A stretch of DNA of 64,000 nucleotides from Acidobacteriota bacterium (GTDB lineage Bacteria > Acidobacteriota > Terriglobia > Acidiferrales > UBA7541). The position numbers and the translations under genes were made by a program. The notes under the pieces were generated by a model that was not told the DNA's origin, searched no databases, and saw only the letters and a program-made list of their open reading frames with translations. The stretch is taken from contig QHYZ01000061.1 in the NCBI GenBank assembly GCA_003225295.1, forward strand, positions 1 to 64,000, given 5' to 3'. Each line of letters begins with the position of its first letter. Position 1 is the stretch's first letter. This document shows, one piece after another, positions 56,359 through 64,000 of this stretch.

Positions 56359-59076
56359 TCACTCGTACCTCAGCGCCACCATCGGATCGACCTTCGTCGC
56401 GCGGCGGGCCGGGAAATAAGTTGCAGATAGCGCTACCAGGATGAGCAACGACAGCGCGCCAAGAAAAGTCAGCGGGTCGGTATTCGTCACGCCGAACAGC
56501 ATCCGCTTGATCAGCCATGCCGACCAAAGCGCCAGCACTAATCCGACGGCGAGTCCAACGCCAGCAAACCGCATGGCGCGTCGCATGAAGAGCGAAACAA
56601 TATCTTTGCCGCAAGCACCAAAAGCCATCCGTACGCCAATTTCAGGAATGCGCTGGGTGACGAAGTAATGCATCACCCCGTACACACCGACCGCCGCGAG
56701 CAGCAGCGCAAGCGCCGAAAATAGTCCCATCAGCCAAGCCTGAAAACGCCTCGCCGCGGTTTGCTCACGCAGCACGTCCTGCATGGTGGTGATACCGGAA
56801 AGGATGACGCTCTTATCGAGCGAACGGAGGGTGCTGCGGATGGTCGGCGCCAGTTGCATCGGGTCAGCGGAGATTCGCACTATCAAGTTAGGCGTGGCTT
56901 CTCCCCTTTGCGCCTGAACCTCGTAAATCTCTGCCAGGGGCACCCGTTCGAGACCATGGCTGCGCATATCCGCGACGAGCCCCACAACCGTCACCCACTC
57001 GTCATTGCGGCCCCGCGGATCGAATCCCTTTAACCGCTTGCCGATACTGTCTTCGCCGGGCCAATACCGTTTCGCCAACGTCTGATTGATGATTGCCACT
57101 GGAGGGGATTCCGGCCCATCCTGTGGCGTGAAGTATCTGCCTTGAAGCAGGGGGATTGCCATGGCGCGAAAATAATCGCCACTAACCTGCGTCCAAACCA
57201 GCGGCGTCCAACTGCCGATGGGCTCGGGGGCATGTCCTTCGACCTGGCGCAGCGCGTGATTCTGGTTCTCCTCGAGAAAGAAGATGTTGCCGACGGTGCC
57301 CACGGCTTCGACCCCGGGTATTTTGTGCAGTCGCTCCCAGGCCCGCTGGTAATAATCAGCCATGCGGGCAGGAGGAGTGGCGTCCGGATTGGCAAATTGC
57401 ACTTTCATCGTGAGTAGGTGATCGGGTTGGAAGCCGGGATCGAGTGCCAGCACTTCGACAAAGCTGCGGATCAGCAGGCCGGCACTGGCCAGTAAGACTA
57501 GCGAGAGCGCAAACTGAGCTCCCACCAGCAGTCCCTGTAGTCCAAGTGTGCTGCTTGCGGTGCTTTGCTGGCCGGTCTTCAGCAACTCATGGGGACCGGC
57601 GGCGGAAAATCGGCGCGCCGGCGCCAAACCAAAACCGAGGCCACAAAGCAGCGCGAGCAAAAAACTGAAGACCAGCACAGCGGTATCAATCCGGGTTTCA
57701 TCAAGACGCGGAACGGTGAGCGGGGACAGTGCCACGAGCAGATGGAGTGCAGGACCTGTGAGTAGCACGCCTGCGCCGCCGGCGATGATCCCCAGTAACA
57801 CGGATTCCGTCAGGAGCTGCCGAATGACCCGCCAGCGAGTGGCGCCCATGGCCACCCGCACCGCCAACTCCCGCGCACGCGCGACGCCGCGTGCGAGAAA
57901 GAGAGTTGTGAGATTGGTGCAGGTCAGGAGCAGCAGCAGTAGGACGCAGAGTGAAAGCAACAACAGCGGCCGGCGCATTTCGCCAGCGATATACTCATTG
58001 AGTCGGCGCACTTCGACACCCAGCGTCTTGTCGGAATCAGGGTACTGAAGCGCCAGGCGTGCCGCGATCGTGTTCATCTCTGCCTGTGCGGCTTCGAGCG
58101 GCATCTTCGGACTCAACCGTGCGATGACTTGGAATCTGGCAACGCCTTGCGGACGCGTCTGGCTGAATGGATCGCTGGACGAAGGCTCTTCGTATGGGTT
58201 CGTTGTCAGGGGCGCCCAGAGTTGCACCTCGCCCTCAACGCGGTTCTCCCAGTGGCCCGCGAGAAAGGGAAAGCGGAACTGAGGCGGCATCACGCCCACC
58301 ACCCGCCAAGGCTGGCCGTCAATATTGATATCGTGGCCTAGGGCTTCAAGCGAGCCGCCGAAGCGCGACTGCCAGAGTCCATGACTCAGAATGACCACCC
58401 GTTCGCGGTGCTGCAAATCCTCATCGCTAAAGGCGTGACCGAGGAGCGGTTGAACGCCCATGAGCGCGAAGAGATTTGCCGAGACGAAGGCCCCTTGGAC
58501 CTTCTCTGGCTCCTCGCCGGTCAGGGTAACTACCGACCAGCCTCGCTTGTAGAAGATAGCCAGATCCTCAAAGGTATGTGCCTGACGGCGCCATTCGAGA
58601 AAGTCGCGATAACTCGTGCTTCCGTCGGTAACGGCCCAACCGCGGGGGCGCGAGTCCGTAACCCAGAGCATCGTTAATTGTTCAGGGTTCCTATAGGGTA
58701 GCGGACGAAGGAGTACGGCGTGCACGACACTGAAGACCGCAGCGTTGGCACCGATACCGAGCCCGAGGATCAGTACCGCAAGAGCAGCGAAGCCAGGATT
58801 CTTCTCTAGCGTGCGCATGCCATAACGCAAATCCTGGAGGAAGCCTTCGACGTGGTTCACGCCGCGCGCGTCGCGGCACTCCTCCTTGGCGCGCTCGAAT
58901 CCGCCAAAGTCCATCCGCGCTCGCCGCAGCGCCTCCTGGCGCGGCACGCCGCTGCGCACCAAATCCTCCGCGACTGCCTCGATGTGAAATCGCAGCTCCG
59001 TATCCATCTCGCTTTCCATGCGAGAGCGCCCCACCAGGGCGGGCCACCAGGAGCGAAAGCGACTCAACAAAGTCAT
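56359..59076 (-). CDS. ADOP-type FtsX/MacB-like permease
   Basis: The 905-residue protein has an N-terminal cytoplasmic helical region (MESEMDTELRFHIEAVAEDL, DFGGFERAKEECRDARGVNH), then the MacB-PCD/FtsX pattern twice: GANAAVFSVVHAVLLRPLPY, the extracytoplasmic domain with SGDYFRAMAIPLLQGRYFTP, and the last helices with LLAAVGVYGVMHYFVTQRIP. This duplicated layout without an ATPase is the 'acidobacterial duplicated orphan permease' class. Met20 at 59076 (MTLLSRFRSWWPALVGRSRM) is the start. Its start codon lies in the last codons of the padR gene, so the two are translationally coupled. Transport substrate unknown. Confidence 0.88.
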   Translation of the reverse strand: MTLLSRFRSWWPALVGRSRMESEMDTELRFHIEAVAEDLVRSGVPRQEALRRARMDFGGFERAKEECRDARGVNHVEGFLQDLRYGMRTLEKNPGFAALAVLILGLGIGANAAVFSVVHAVLLRPLPYRNPEQLTMLWVTDSRPRGWAVTDGSTSYRDFLEWRRQAHTFEDLAIFYKRGWSVVTLTGEEPEKVQGAFVSANLFALMGVQPLLGHAFSDEDLQHRERVVILSHGLWQSRFGGSLEALGHDINIDGQPWRVVGVMPPQFRFPFLAGHWENRVEGEVQLWAPLTTNPYEEPSSSDPFSQTRPQGVARFQVIARLSPKMPLEAAQAEMNTIAARLALQYPDSDKTLGVEVRRLNEYIAGEMRRPLLLLSLCVLLLLLLTCTNLTTLFLARGVARARELAVRVAMGATRWRVIRQLLTESVLLGIIAGGAGVLLTGPALHLLVALSPLTVPRLDETRIDTAVLVFSFLLALLCGLGFGLAPARRFSAAGPHELLKTGQQSTASSTLGLQGLLVGAQFALSLVLLASAGLLIRSFVEVLALDPGFQPDHLLTMKVQFANPDATPPARMADYYQRAWERLHKIPGVEAVGTVGNIFFLEENQNHALRQVEGHAPEPIGSWTPLVWTQVSGDYFRAMAIPLLQGRYFTPQDGPESPPVAIINQTLAKRYWPGEDSIGKRLKGFDPRGRNDEWVTVVGLVADMRSHGLERVPLAEIYEVQAQRGEATPNLIVRISADPMQLAPTIRSTLRSLDKSVILSGITTMQDVLREQTAARRFQAWLMGLFSALALLLAAVGVYGVMHYFVTQRIPEIGVRMAFGACGKDIVSLFMRRAMRFAGVGLAVGLVLALWSAWLIKRMLFGVTNTDPLTFLGALSLLILVALSATYFPARRATKVDPMVALRYE

Positions 59077-59414
59077 ACTTCCGCTGGTGTCGTGTGCAGG
59101 ATTCCAGCGATGACCTCTGCCATGCGGTTCCACTTTTCGGTTTCGCTTTGCAGCCTGCGCTTTCCGGCCGCGGTGAGGCGGTAATACTTCGCCTTTCGAT
59201 TGTTGTCCGACTCACCCCATTCACTCGCAATCCAACCCTGATGTTCAAGGCGATACCGGGCGGGATACACAGAGCCTTGCTGAATCTCCAGACGATCTTT
59301 TGAGCTCTGTTGAATGCAGAGCAGAATGCCGTAGCCGTCGAACGACCCGAGGGAAACGGCCTGGAGGATCAGCATGTCCAGCGTGCCCTGCAGAAGTTCG
59401 AGTTGCTGATCCAC
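59073..59414 (-). CDS. PadR family transcriptional regulator (ADOP-linked)
   Basis: A 113-residue PadR: DQQLELLQGTLDMLILQAVS, LEIQQGSVYPARYRLEHQGW (the winged-helix recognition region) and SDNNRKAKYYRLTAAGKRRL. The ATG at 59453 lies inside the spacer of the promoter (59443-59471), so translation must start later: GTG 59414, with AGGAGAGACC upstream. It overlaps the ADOP permease start by 4 nt and so probably represses its own operon through the half-sites in the promoter. Confidence 0.85.
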   Translation of the reverse strand: MDQQLELLQGTLDMLILQAVSLGSFDGYGILLCIQQSSKDRLEIQQGSVYPARYRLEHQGWIASEWGESDNNRKAKYYRLTAAGKRRLQSETEKWNRMAEVIAGILHTTPAEV

Positions 59415-59426
59415 GAAAGCGGTCTC

Positions 59427-59471
59427 TCCTAGAAGGACTAGGAATATAATCATAGTCTCCTAGATTGTCAA
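59427..59471 (-). promoter_or_regulatory. padR-ADOP promoter with three half-sites
   Basis: Minus strand: TTGACA (59466-59471), 17-bp spacer, TATATT (59443-59448), near-perfect. On the plus strand the hexamers TCCTAG (59427-59432), CTAGGA (59438-59443) and TCCTAG (59458-59463) lie in alternating orientation, forming one dyad with a 5-nt gap near the transcription start and one with a 14-nt gap across the -10 and spacer. This is a probable operator for the PadR regulator. Confidence 0.7.
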
Positions 59472-59968
59472 GGAGAGAGACAAGCTGCTCATCTCGCCGC
59501 CCCTGCGGCCTAATCGCTCCGCCTGCGGCGTCCGAGGCCTTCGTTTCCCTAGAAAAAGCTTTCGAAGCCGCGAAGGTTAGGCTTCAGGCAGTGATGGTCA
59601 AGGTTTAACGCCGCGCCACAACGCAGCTAAGATTTTCTTCAGCGCTTGCTGGGCATACAGCCAGCGGAATCACTGGAGGCTGCTCGGGTGGACGGGAATG
59701 ATGCCGTTTGGCCTCTACGGAATCATCAAGATTCAAGATTCTCCCGAGCGGTTCAATTTTTTCCGTGCTACAGAAGCGCCCAAGACCGGCTCTTTCAAAG
59801 CGCCCAAGACCTGACAGAAAACGAAGTGCGCGCTCAACTAGAAGTGGCGGGCCTACCGCAAGCTGGAATGGATTCACGGATTTAAGAAGCGCGAAGCGCG
59901 TACGAGAGAACGAGGAACAGCTTTCAGCCCCCACTCATTCCTGAGCAGGCGCGGTTGCGACTCTCCCC
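59472..59968. other. intergenic between two divergent PadR-ADOP modules
   Basis: About 500 nt. It contains a direct repeat of AAGCGCCCAAGACC (59774-59787 and 59798-59811). The short frames here lack start signals or domains. Possibly a remnant of an earlier gene: a region around 59700-59850 has Arg/Lys-rich coding-like frames but nothing recognisable. Confidence 0.4.
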
Positions 59969-60008
59969 TTGCGCTTCTACAAGAGAAGCGCTATCTTCCC
60001 TGTAGAAG
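59969..60008 (+). promoter_or_regulatory. padR2-ADOP2 promoter and dyad
   Basis: TTGCGC (59969-59974), 17-bp spacer, TATCTT (59992-59997). The perfect 8-bp dyad CTTCTACA-N19-TGTAGAAG (59974-60008) brackets the -10 element. TCTACA/TGTAGA-type arms fit a PadR operator. The promoter elements themselves are weak. Confidence 0.55.
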
Positions 60009-60022
60009 TGATAGGGGAACGA

Positions 60023-60355
60023 ATGGCGGACCGCCGAATCGATCTCCCTCAAGGCACTCTGGACCTCCTGATTCTCCGCACCGTCGCTTTGGAGCCCCTG
60101 CACGGCTGGGCGATTTCTGAGCGCATCCACCAGATTTCCAGCAAAGTTCTGTTTGTGCAGCAGGGCTCGCTGTATCCCGCGCTCCATCGCCTGGAGCGCA
60201 AGGACTGGATCACCGCGCGCTGGGGAGTATCGGAGAACAATCGCCGCGCCAAGTTTTATGAATTGACTCGGCTGGGGCGCAAACAACTGGAACTTCAAGA
60301 AAGCACTTGGCGCACCCTCGCCGCCGCCGTGGCGCAAATCCTCGAGACCACTTAG
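60023..60355 (+). CDS. PadR family transcriptional regulator (second ADOP module)
   Basis: A 110-residue PadR from ATG 60023 with AGGGGAAC upstream: MADRRIDLPQGTLDLLILRT, VLFVQQGSLYPALHRLERKD and SENNRRAKFYELTRLGRKQL. It parallels the regulator at 59073-59414 and lies 9 nt before the permease gene at 60365. The upstream in-frame ATG at 59969 lies inside the promoter and dyad and is rejected. Confidence 0.9.
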   Translation: MADRRIDLPQGTLDLLILRTVALEPLHGWAISERIHQISSKVLFVQQGSLYPALHRLERKDWITARWGVSENNRRAKFYELTRLGRKQLELQESTWRTLAAAVAQILETT

Positions 60356-60364
60356 GAGACGCTC

Positions 60365-63073
60365 ATGCTGAATGACTTGCGGTTGCGTTTGCGCGCCCTC
60401 TTTCGCAGGAAAGCCGTGGAAGTGGAAATGGACGAGGAACTCCGCTTTCACTTCGAGAATCAGGTCGCCAAGCTCATGCGGTCCGGTTGGACGCCGGCAG
60501 AAGCCCAGCGCCGCGCCCGGTTGGAGTTTGGCGGCATGGAACAGATCAAAGAGGAATATCGCGAGGCCCGCGGCGTGAGTTTCATCGGAACATTCGTCCA
60601 GGACATCCGCTTCGGTCTCCGCATCCTCGGCCGGACACCGGTGATTACCTGCGTTGCCGTTGTGTCACTCGCTCTGGGAATCGGAGCCCATACCGCCATC
60701 TTCAGCCTCATAGACACGGTCATGCTCCGGCTGCTCCCGGTCCAGAAACCCGAAGAGTTAGTGCTGCTAGCCAGAACCCATGCGCTGCTGGAAAGTGATC
60801 CCACTCCCTCCTTTACCAACGCTCTGTGGGAAGAAGTCCGCGACCATCAGGACGTTTTTTCGGGTGTCTTTTCCTGGAGCGACAGCAAGTTCGACCTCTC
60901 CCGTGGTAGGGCGGTCCGCCAGGCCAATGGAATCTTTACGAGCGGCAACTATTTCAGAACGCTGGGTGTCCCACCGGCTGCCGGGCGCTTAATGGCAGCG
61001 GCCGACGATCAACCTGGCTGCCCGGGTGTTGCGGTATTGAGCTACGGATTCTGGCAGGATCATTTTGGCGCGGCAGAAGGCGCGGTCGGCGGCACGATTT
61101 CACTGGACCATCACATTTTTCAAATCGTGGGGGTCAGCGCACCAGGCTTTTACGGCGTGGAGATCGGCCAGAATTTCGACGTGGCGGTCCCGGTTTGCGC
61201 GGCGGCTATTTTCGACGGCAAAGAATCGCGCCTCGAACATCGTTCTTGGTGGTGGCTGAGGATCATAGGCCGCCGAAAGCCCGCAATCAGTGTGGAGCAG
61301 ATCAACGCGCGGCTCGGCGTGATCTCGCCGGAGGTTTTTGCCGGCGCCTTGCCGCCAGACTGGGATCCGCAGGGAAAGAAAGATTTCCTCAAGCTAAGGC
61401 TGGTCAGCTCTCCGGCGGCGACCGGAACGTCATATCTTCGCAGGCGCTTCGGAGAGCCGCTCCACATCCTGATGGCCGTGGTCGGACTGGTGCTGCTCAT
61501 CGCCTGCGCCAATATCGCCAGTCTGATGCTGGCCCGCGGCGCCGCGAGAAACAAAGAAATCGCCGTGCGCAAAGCTCTTGGAGCAACCCGAGCCCGCCTG
61601 ATTCGCCAACTGCTGACGGAATGCATCTTGCTTTCCTCGGCGGGAGCCGTCTTGGGAATTCTTTTCGCTCGCTGGGGAAATGCCCTATTGGTACATTACA
61701 TCTCGACCGGAAGAAATCCGGTGTTCTTGGACCTGTCGCTGGATGGCCGCGTGCTGGCCTTCACCGCCTCGGTCGCCGTTCTCACCGGCACACTGTTCGG
61801 CGTACTTCCCGCACTACGCTCGACGAAGGTTTCGTTATCAGCGGCGATGAAAGGCCAGCAGGCCGAAGAGAGCGAGCGCCGGGTCCGATTCCGTCCCGGG
61901 AGGTGCATCGTAGCCTTCCAAGTGGCGCTTTCGCTGGTCCTGCTGGTCACTGCCGGCTTGTTTCTGCGCAGCTTCGTGAAGCTGGTAACGCTCGACATCG
62001 GCTTCGACCGCAACAACGTCCTAGTCGTAAATGCTAATCTGAAAACCGCGAAGGTGCCGCGGGAGCGGCGTCTCGCCGTCTACCAGGACATCGAGAACCG
62101 TTTGCGTGCTCTTTCCGGAGTCGTCGCGGCGGGGCGGTCGGTTATGACGCCCATCAGCGGTTATGAGTGGAACGACCGTATCCATGTAGATTCGCCAAAC
62201 GCCCCGACCGGGGAAGCCTCGCTGTGCTATTTCAACTACGTCTCGCCGGGATACTTCGGAACCATGCGCAGCCCCATCCTGACTGGCCGTGGCTTCGACG
62301 CCCGTGACACCAGCACGGCGACAAGTGTTGCGATCATCAACCAAACTTTGGCGCGCAAGTTTTTCGCAGGTGTCAATCCGACCGGAAAATATTTCCGCCT
62401 CGATCCCGCGAAGCCCGGACAGCCTGCCCCAACTATCCAAATCGTCGGAGTCATCAAGGATGCGAAGTACGAGTCTCTCAGGGAAGAGACTTACGCCACG
62501 GCGTTCTTCCCAATTGCACAGATCCCGGAAAATGATGAAGAGGAAAATTTCGAGATCCGCTCAACCGCGCCGCCAACGGCCCTGATTTCGGCCGTTCAGG
62601 AGAGCATTGCCATGGTCAACAAAGAGATTCCCTTGGAGTTCCACACCCTTCGACAGCAGGTGGATGATTCTCTCGTTCAGGAGCGCTTGCTGGCCACGCT
62701 CTCGGGATTCTTCGGCGGCCTGGCACTGCTTCTGGCGATGATCGGCCTATACGGCGCCCTTAGCTACCTGGTGACCTTGCGGCGACGAGAATTCGGGATA
62801 CGCATGGCTCTCGGAGCGCTGCCGCAATCGATTCTCGGCCTGGTGATGCGAGACCTCGCCGTGGTTCTCATCGGCGGAGTGGGCGCCGGTGCAGGCCTGT
62901 CCTTCCTTACCGTTCGCCTGCTCCAGAAAATGCTCTTTGGCCTGAGTCCTCACGATCCGGCAACGATCGCGGCAGCCATTGGCCTGTTATCCGCGGTTGC
63001 GCTTCTGGCGGGTTATCTTCCGGCACGCCGCGCCATGCGCGTAGATCCCATCGTCGCGCTGCGGTACGAATAA
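60365..63073 (+). CDS. ADOP-type FtsX/MacB-like permease (second module)
   Basis: The 902-residue protein repeats the architecture of the 56359-59076 permease: cytoplasmic N-terminus (MDEELRFHFENQVAKLMRSG, EFGGMEQIKEEYREARGVSF), then the two FtsX-like halves (GAHTAIFSLIDTVMLRLLPV; VALSLVLLVTAGLFLRSFVK; LLLAMIGLYGALSYLVTLRR; LPARRAMRVDPIVALRYE). The two permeases are recognisably related but diverged. No ABC ATPase is nearby, as expected for the orphan class. The 9-nt gap from padR2 implies one operon. Possible roles are export of toxic compounds or lipid handling, not shown by the sequence. Confidence 0.88.
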   Translation: MLNDLRLRLRALFRRKAVEVEMDEELRFHFENQVAKLMRSGWTPAEAQRRARLEFGGMEQIKEEYREARGVSFIGTFVQDIRFGLRILGRTPVITCVAVVSLALGIGAHTAIFSLIDTVMLRLLPVQKPEELVLLARTHALLESDPTPSFTNALWEEVRDHQDVFSGVFSWSDSKFDLSRGRAVRQANGIFTSGNYFRTLGVPPAAGRLMAAADDQPGCPGVAVLSYGFWQDHFGAAEGAVGGTISLDHHIFQIVGVSAPGFYGVEIGQNFDVAVPVCAAAIFDGKESRLEHRSWWWLRIIGRRKPAISVEQINARLGVISPEVFAGALPPDWDPQGKKDFLKLRLVSSPAATGTSYLRRRFGEPLHILMAVVGLVLLIACANIASLMLARGAARNKEIAVRKALGATRARLIRQLLTECILLSSAGAVLGILFARWGNALLVHYISTGRNPVFLDLSLDGRVLAFTASVAVLTGTLFGVLPALRSTKVSLSAAMKGQQAEESERRVRFRPGRCIVAFQVALSLVLLVTAGLFLRSFVKLVTLDIGFDRNNVLVVNANLKTAKVPRERRLAVYQDIENRLRALSGVVAAGRSVMTPISGYEWNDRIHVDSPNAPTGEASLCYFNYVSPGYFGTMRSPILTGRGFDARDTSTATSVAIINQTLARKFFAGVNPTGKYFRLDPAKPGQPAPTIQIVGVIKDAKYESLREETYATAFFPIAQIPENDEEENFEIRSTAPPTALISAVQESIAMVNKEIPLEFHTLRQQVDDSLVQERLLATLSGFFGGLALLLAMIGLYGALSYLVTLRRREFGIRMALGALPQSILGLVMRDLAVVLIGGVGAGAGLSFLTVRLLQKMLFGLSPHDPATIAAAIGLLSAVALLAGYLPARRAMRVDPIVALRYE

Positions 63074-63234
63074 ATCATGCCGCCTTGGGCGCCTAGGGAT
63101 AGCACCTCCGACCGCGGGGAACTTTTTTTGCCATCATTGATTAGCTGCTTGCCAGATTGCTTGATTGACGATGCGCCGCGCAATCCGTTACGGTGTTCGA
63201 CGAGACCGATCCGCTCTACAACCGAGGTGCTCCA

Positions 63235-64000
63235 ATGATCTTCTATCTCCTGACGTTTTCATTTCCCGAGTGGCGGCCGCACTTCGCCTTCCTCGACACG
63301 GCCCACGCGAACGAGATGATGGCCTTGCGGTGGCTGCACCTCATTTTCGGCATCATCTGGATAGGCCTGCTGTATTTCTTCAATCTGGTCCTGACGCCGG
63401 CGATGAAAAAGTGTGATCCCCAGCTGCGCATCAAGATCTATCCCCAGCTGATGCCCGGCGCCATGGGTTGGTTTCGCTCGTCGGCGCTGGTAACAGTGCT
63501 CGTGGGAATGCGCTACTTCAGCATCCATCTGGCCGCGGATGCGAAACTTGCGGGCGATCCCTCGCTGACTGGCAAGTGGTTCGCGTGGTGGCTGCTGGTG
63601 TGGCTCGCCGCCTATGTGTTCCTTTACGCGCTGCAGCTTCCGGCGAAAGGAATTCTCGATAGAGCGTGGGTACGGATGATTGGAATTTCCGTAGTGGTGG
63701 TGGCAGCGTCCTGGCTGGTGCTCGCTTTGAATGGCGGGCCCAATGTTTCCAACGCGCACCTGGCCATCAGCGTGGGCGGAGGACTCGGTTTCATCATGCT
63801 GCTGAACACTTGGGGAGTCATCTGGCGGGTGCAGAAGCGTCTCATCGCCTGGGCGCGCACCAGCGGAGAACAAGGTGTGCCGATGCCGCCGGAAGCCGAG
63901 CGGCTGATGCGTTGGAACTATCTCACCGCGCGCACCTCGTTCTGGCTGTCCTTCCCCATGCTCTTCTTCATGGGCGCCGCCGGCCATTACCCGTTCCTGA
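63235..64000 (+). CDS. PuuD/urate-oxidase-N type membrane protein (partial)
   Basis: The frame from ATG 63235 is open to the window edge (about 255 residues seen). MMALRWLHLIFGIIWIGLLY, the NLVLTPAMKKCDPQLRIKIY loop, MGWFRSSALVTVLVGMRYFS and NTWGVIWRVQKRLIAWARTS match the membrane domain found at the N-terminus of PuuD-type urate oxidases (often followed by a cytochrome c domain). At least five membrane helices are visible. Whether a c-type haem domain follows cannot be seen. In other bacteria this domain occurs without urate activity. Confidence 0.75.
   Translation, partial: MIFYLLTFSFPEWRPHFAFLDTAHANEMMALRWLHLIFGIIWIGLLYFFNLVLTPAMKKCDPQLRIKIYPQLMPGAMGWFRSSALVTVLVGMRYFSIHLAADAKLAGDPSLTGKWFAWWLLVWLAAYVFLYALQLPAKGILDRAWVRMIGISVVVVAASWLVLALNGGPNVSNAHLAISVGGGLGFIMLLNTWGVIWRVQKRLIAWARTSGEQGVPMPPEAERLMRWNYLTARTSFWLSFPMLFFMGAAGHYPFL

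Noticed and set aside
59453-59453. ATG at 59453 as the start of the padR gene
   Set aside because: It lies within the spacer of a near-perfect promoter and upstream of the predicted transcription start, so it is not in the mRNA.

Overview
The window is a GC-rich bacterial chromosome segment, most likely from a soil Acidobacteriota. The strongest pointers are two PadR plus 'acidobacterial duplicated orphan permease' (ADOP) modules at 56359-63073, several small secreted proteins of types common in that phylum (12944-13276, 20675-21004, 54861-55484), many large secreted hydrolases, and an F-type ATP synthase cluster that lacks the a and c subunit genes. All identifications were made by reading translated sequence; no database search was possible.

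Layout. 1-1034: the 5' end of a 23S rRNA gene (minus strand) with a long leader holding a boxA and several hairpins but no adjacent 16S or tRNA gene, preceded by an apparent free-standing ncRNA with its own promoter and terminator. 1368-6274 (minus): a membrane-anchored amidohydrolase, a secreted HEFGH metalloprotease-like protein and a KimA-like potassium transporter. 6550-11459 (plus): CocE/NonD hydrolase, orphan sugar-binding lipoprotein, DksA/TraR-type zinc finger protein, HNH endonuclease. 11712-14532: metallophosphoesterase, small secreted protein, queA. 14768-18874: a proteostasis island, hsp20, clpB and htpX. 19084-22514: a small zinc-finger protein, a coiled-coil membrane protein, a small secreted protein, nagA and a glutaredoxin.

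22588-28581 (minus): atpF'-atpF-atpH-atpA-atpG-atpD-atpC under a clear sigma70-type promoter. 28736-30003: a divergent AraC regulator and VOC-family gene pair sharing a dyad. 30126-32838: secreted Gly/Arg-rich protein, ADP-ribosylglycohydrolase, HAD phosphatase. 33083-36545 (minus): a four-gene minor pilin cassette (FimT, PilV, PilW, PilX types). 37052-39640: glutaryl-CoA dehydrogenase type enzyme and an exported DUF711 protein. 39727-46223 (minus): M14 carboxypeptidase, amidase and Gfo/Idh/MocA oxidoreductase, all with export signals. 46489-55799: glpX, a TIG/PD40 lipoprotein, a TPR protein, an APC transporter coupled to a PIG-L deacetylase, an NTF2-like secreted protein and a two-TM protein. 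56196-56282: tRNA-Leu(CAG). 56359-63073: the two back-to-back PadR/ADOP modules. 63235-64000: the start of a PuuD-type membrane protein cut by the window edge.

No CRISPR array, prophage, insertion sequence or attachment site was recognised. The most interesting signals are regulatory: the free-standing ncRNA beside an apparently unlinked 23S gene, PadR half-sites woven through the ADOP promoter (which also correct the padR start), a terminator that no annotated gene explains at 12762-12790, and two perfect dyads before the small zinc-finger gene at 19084.
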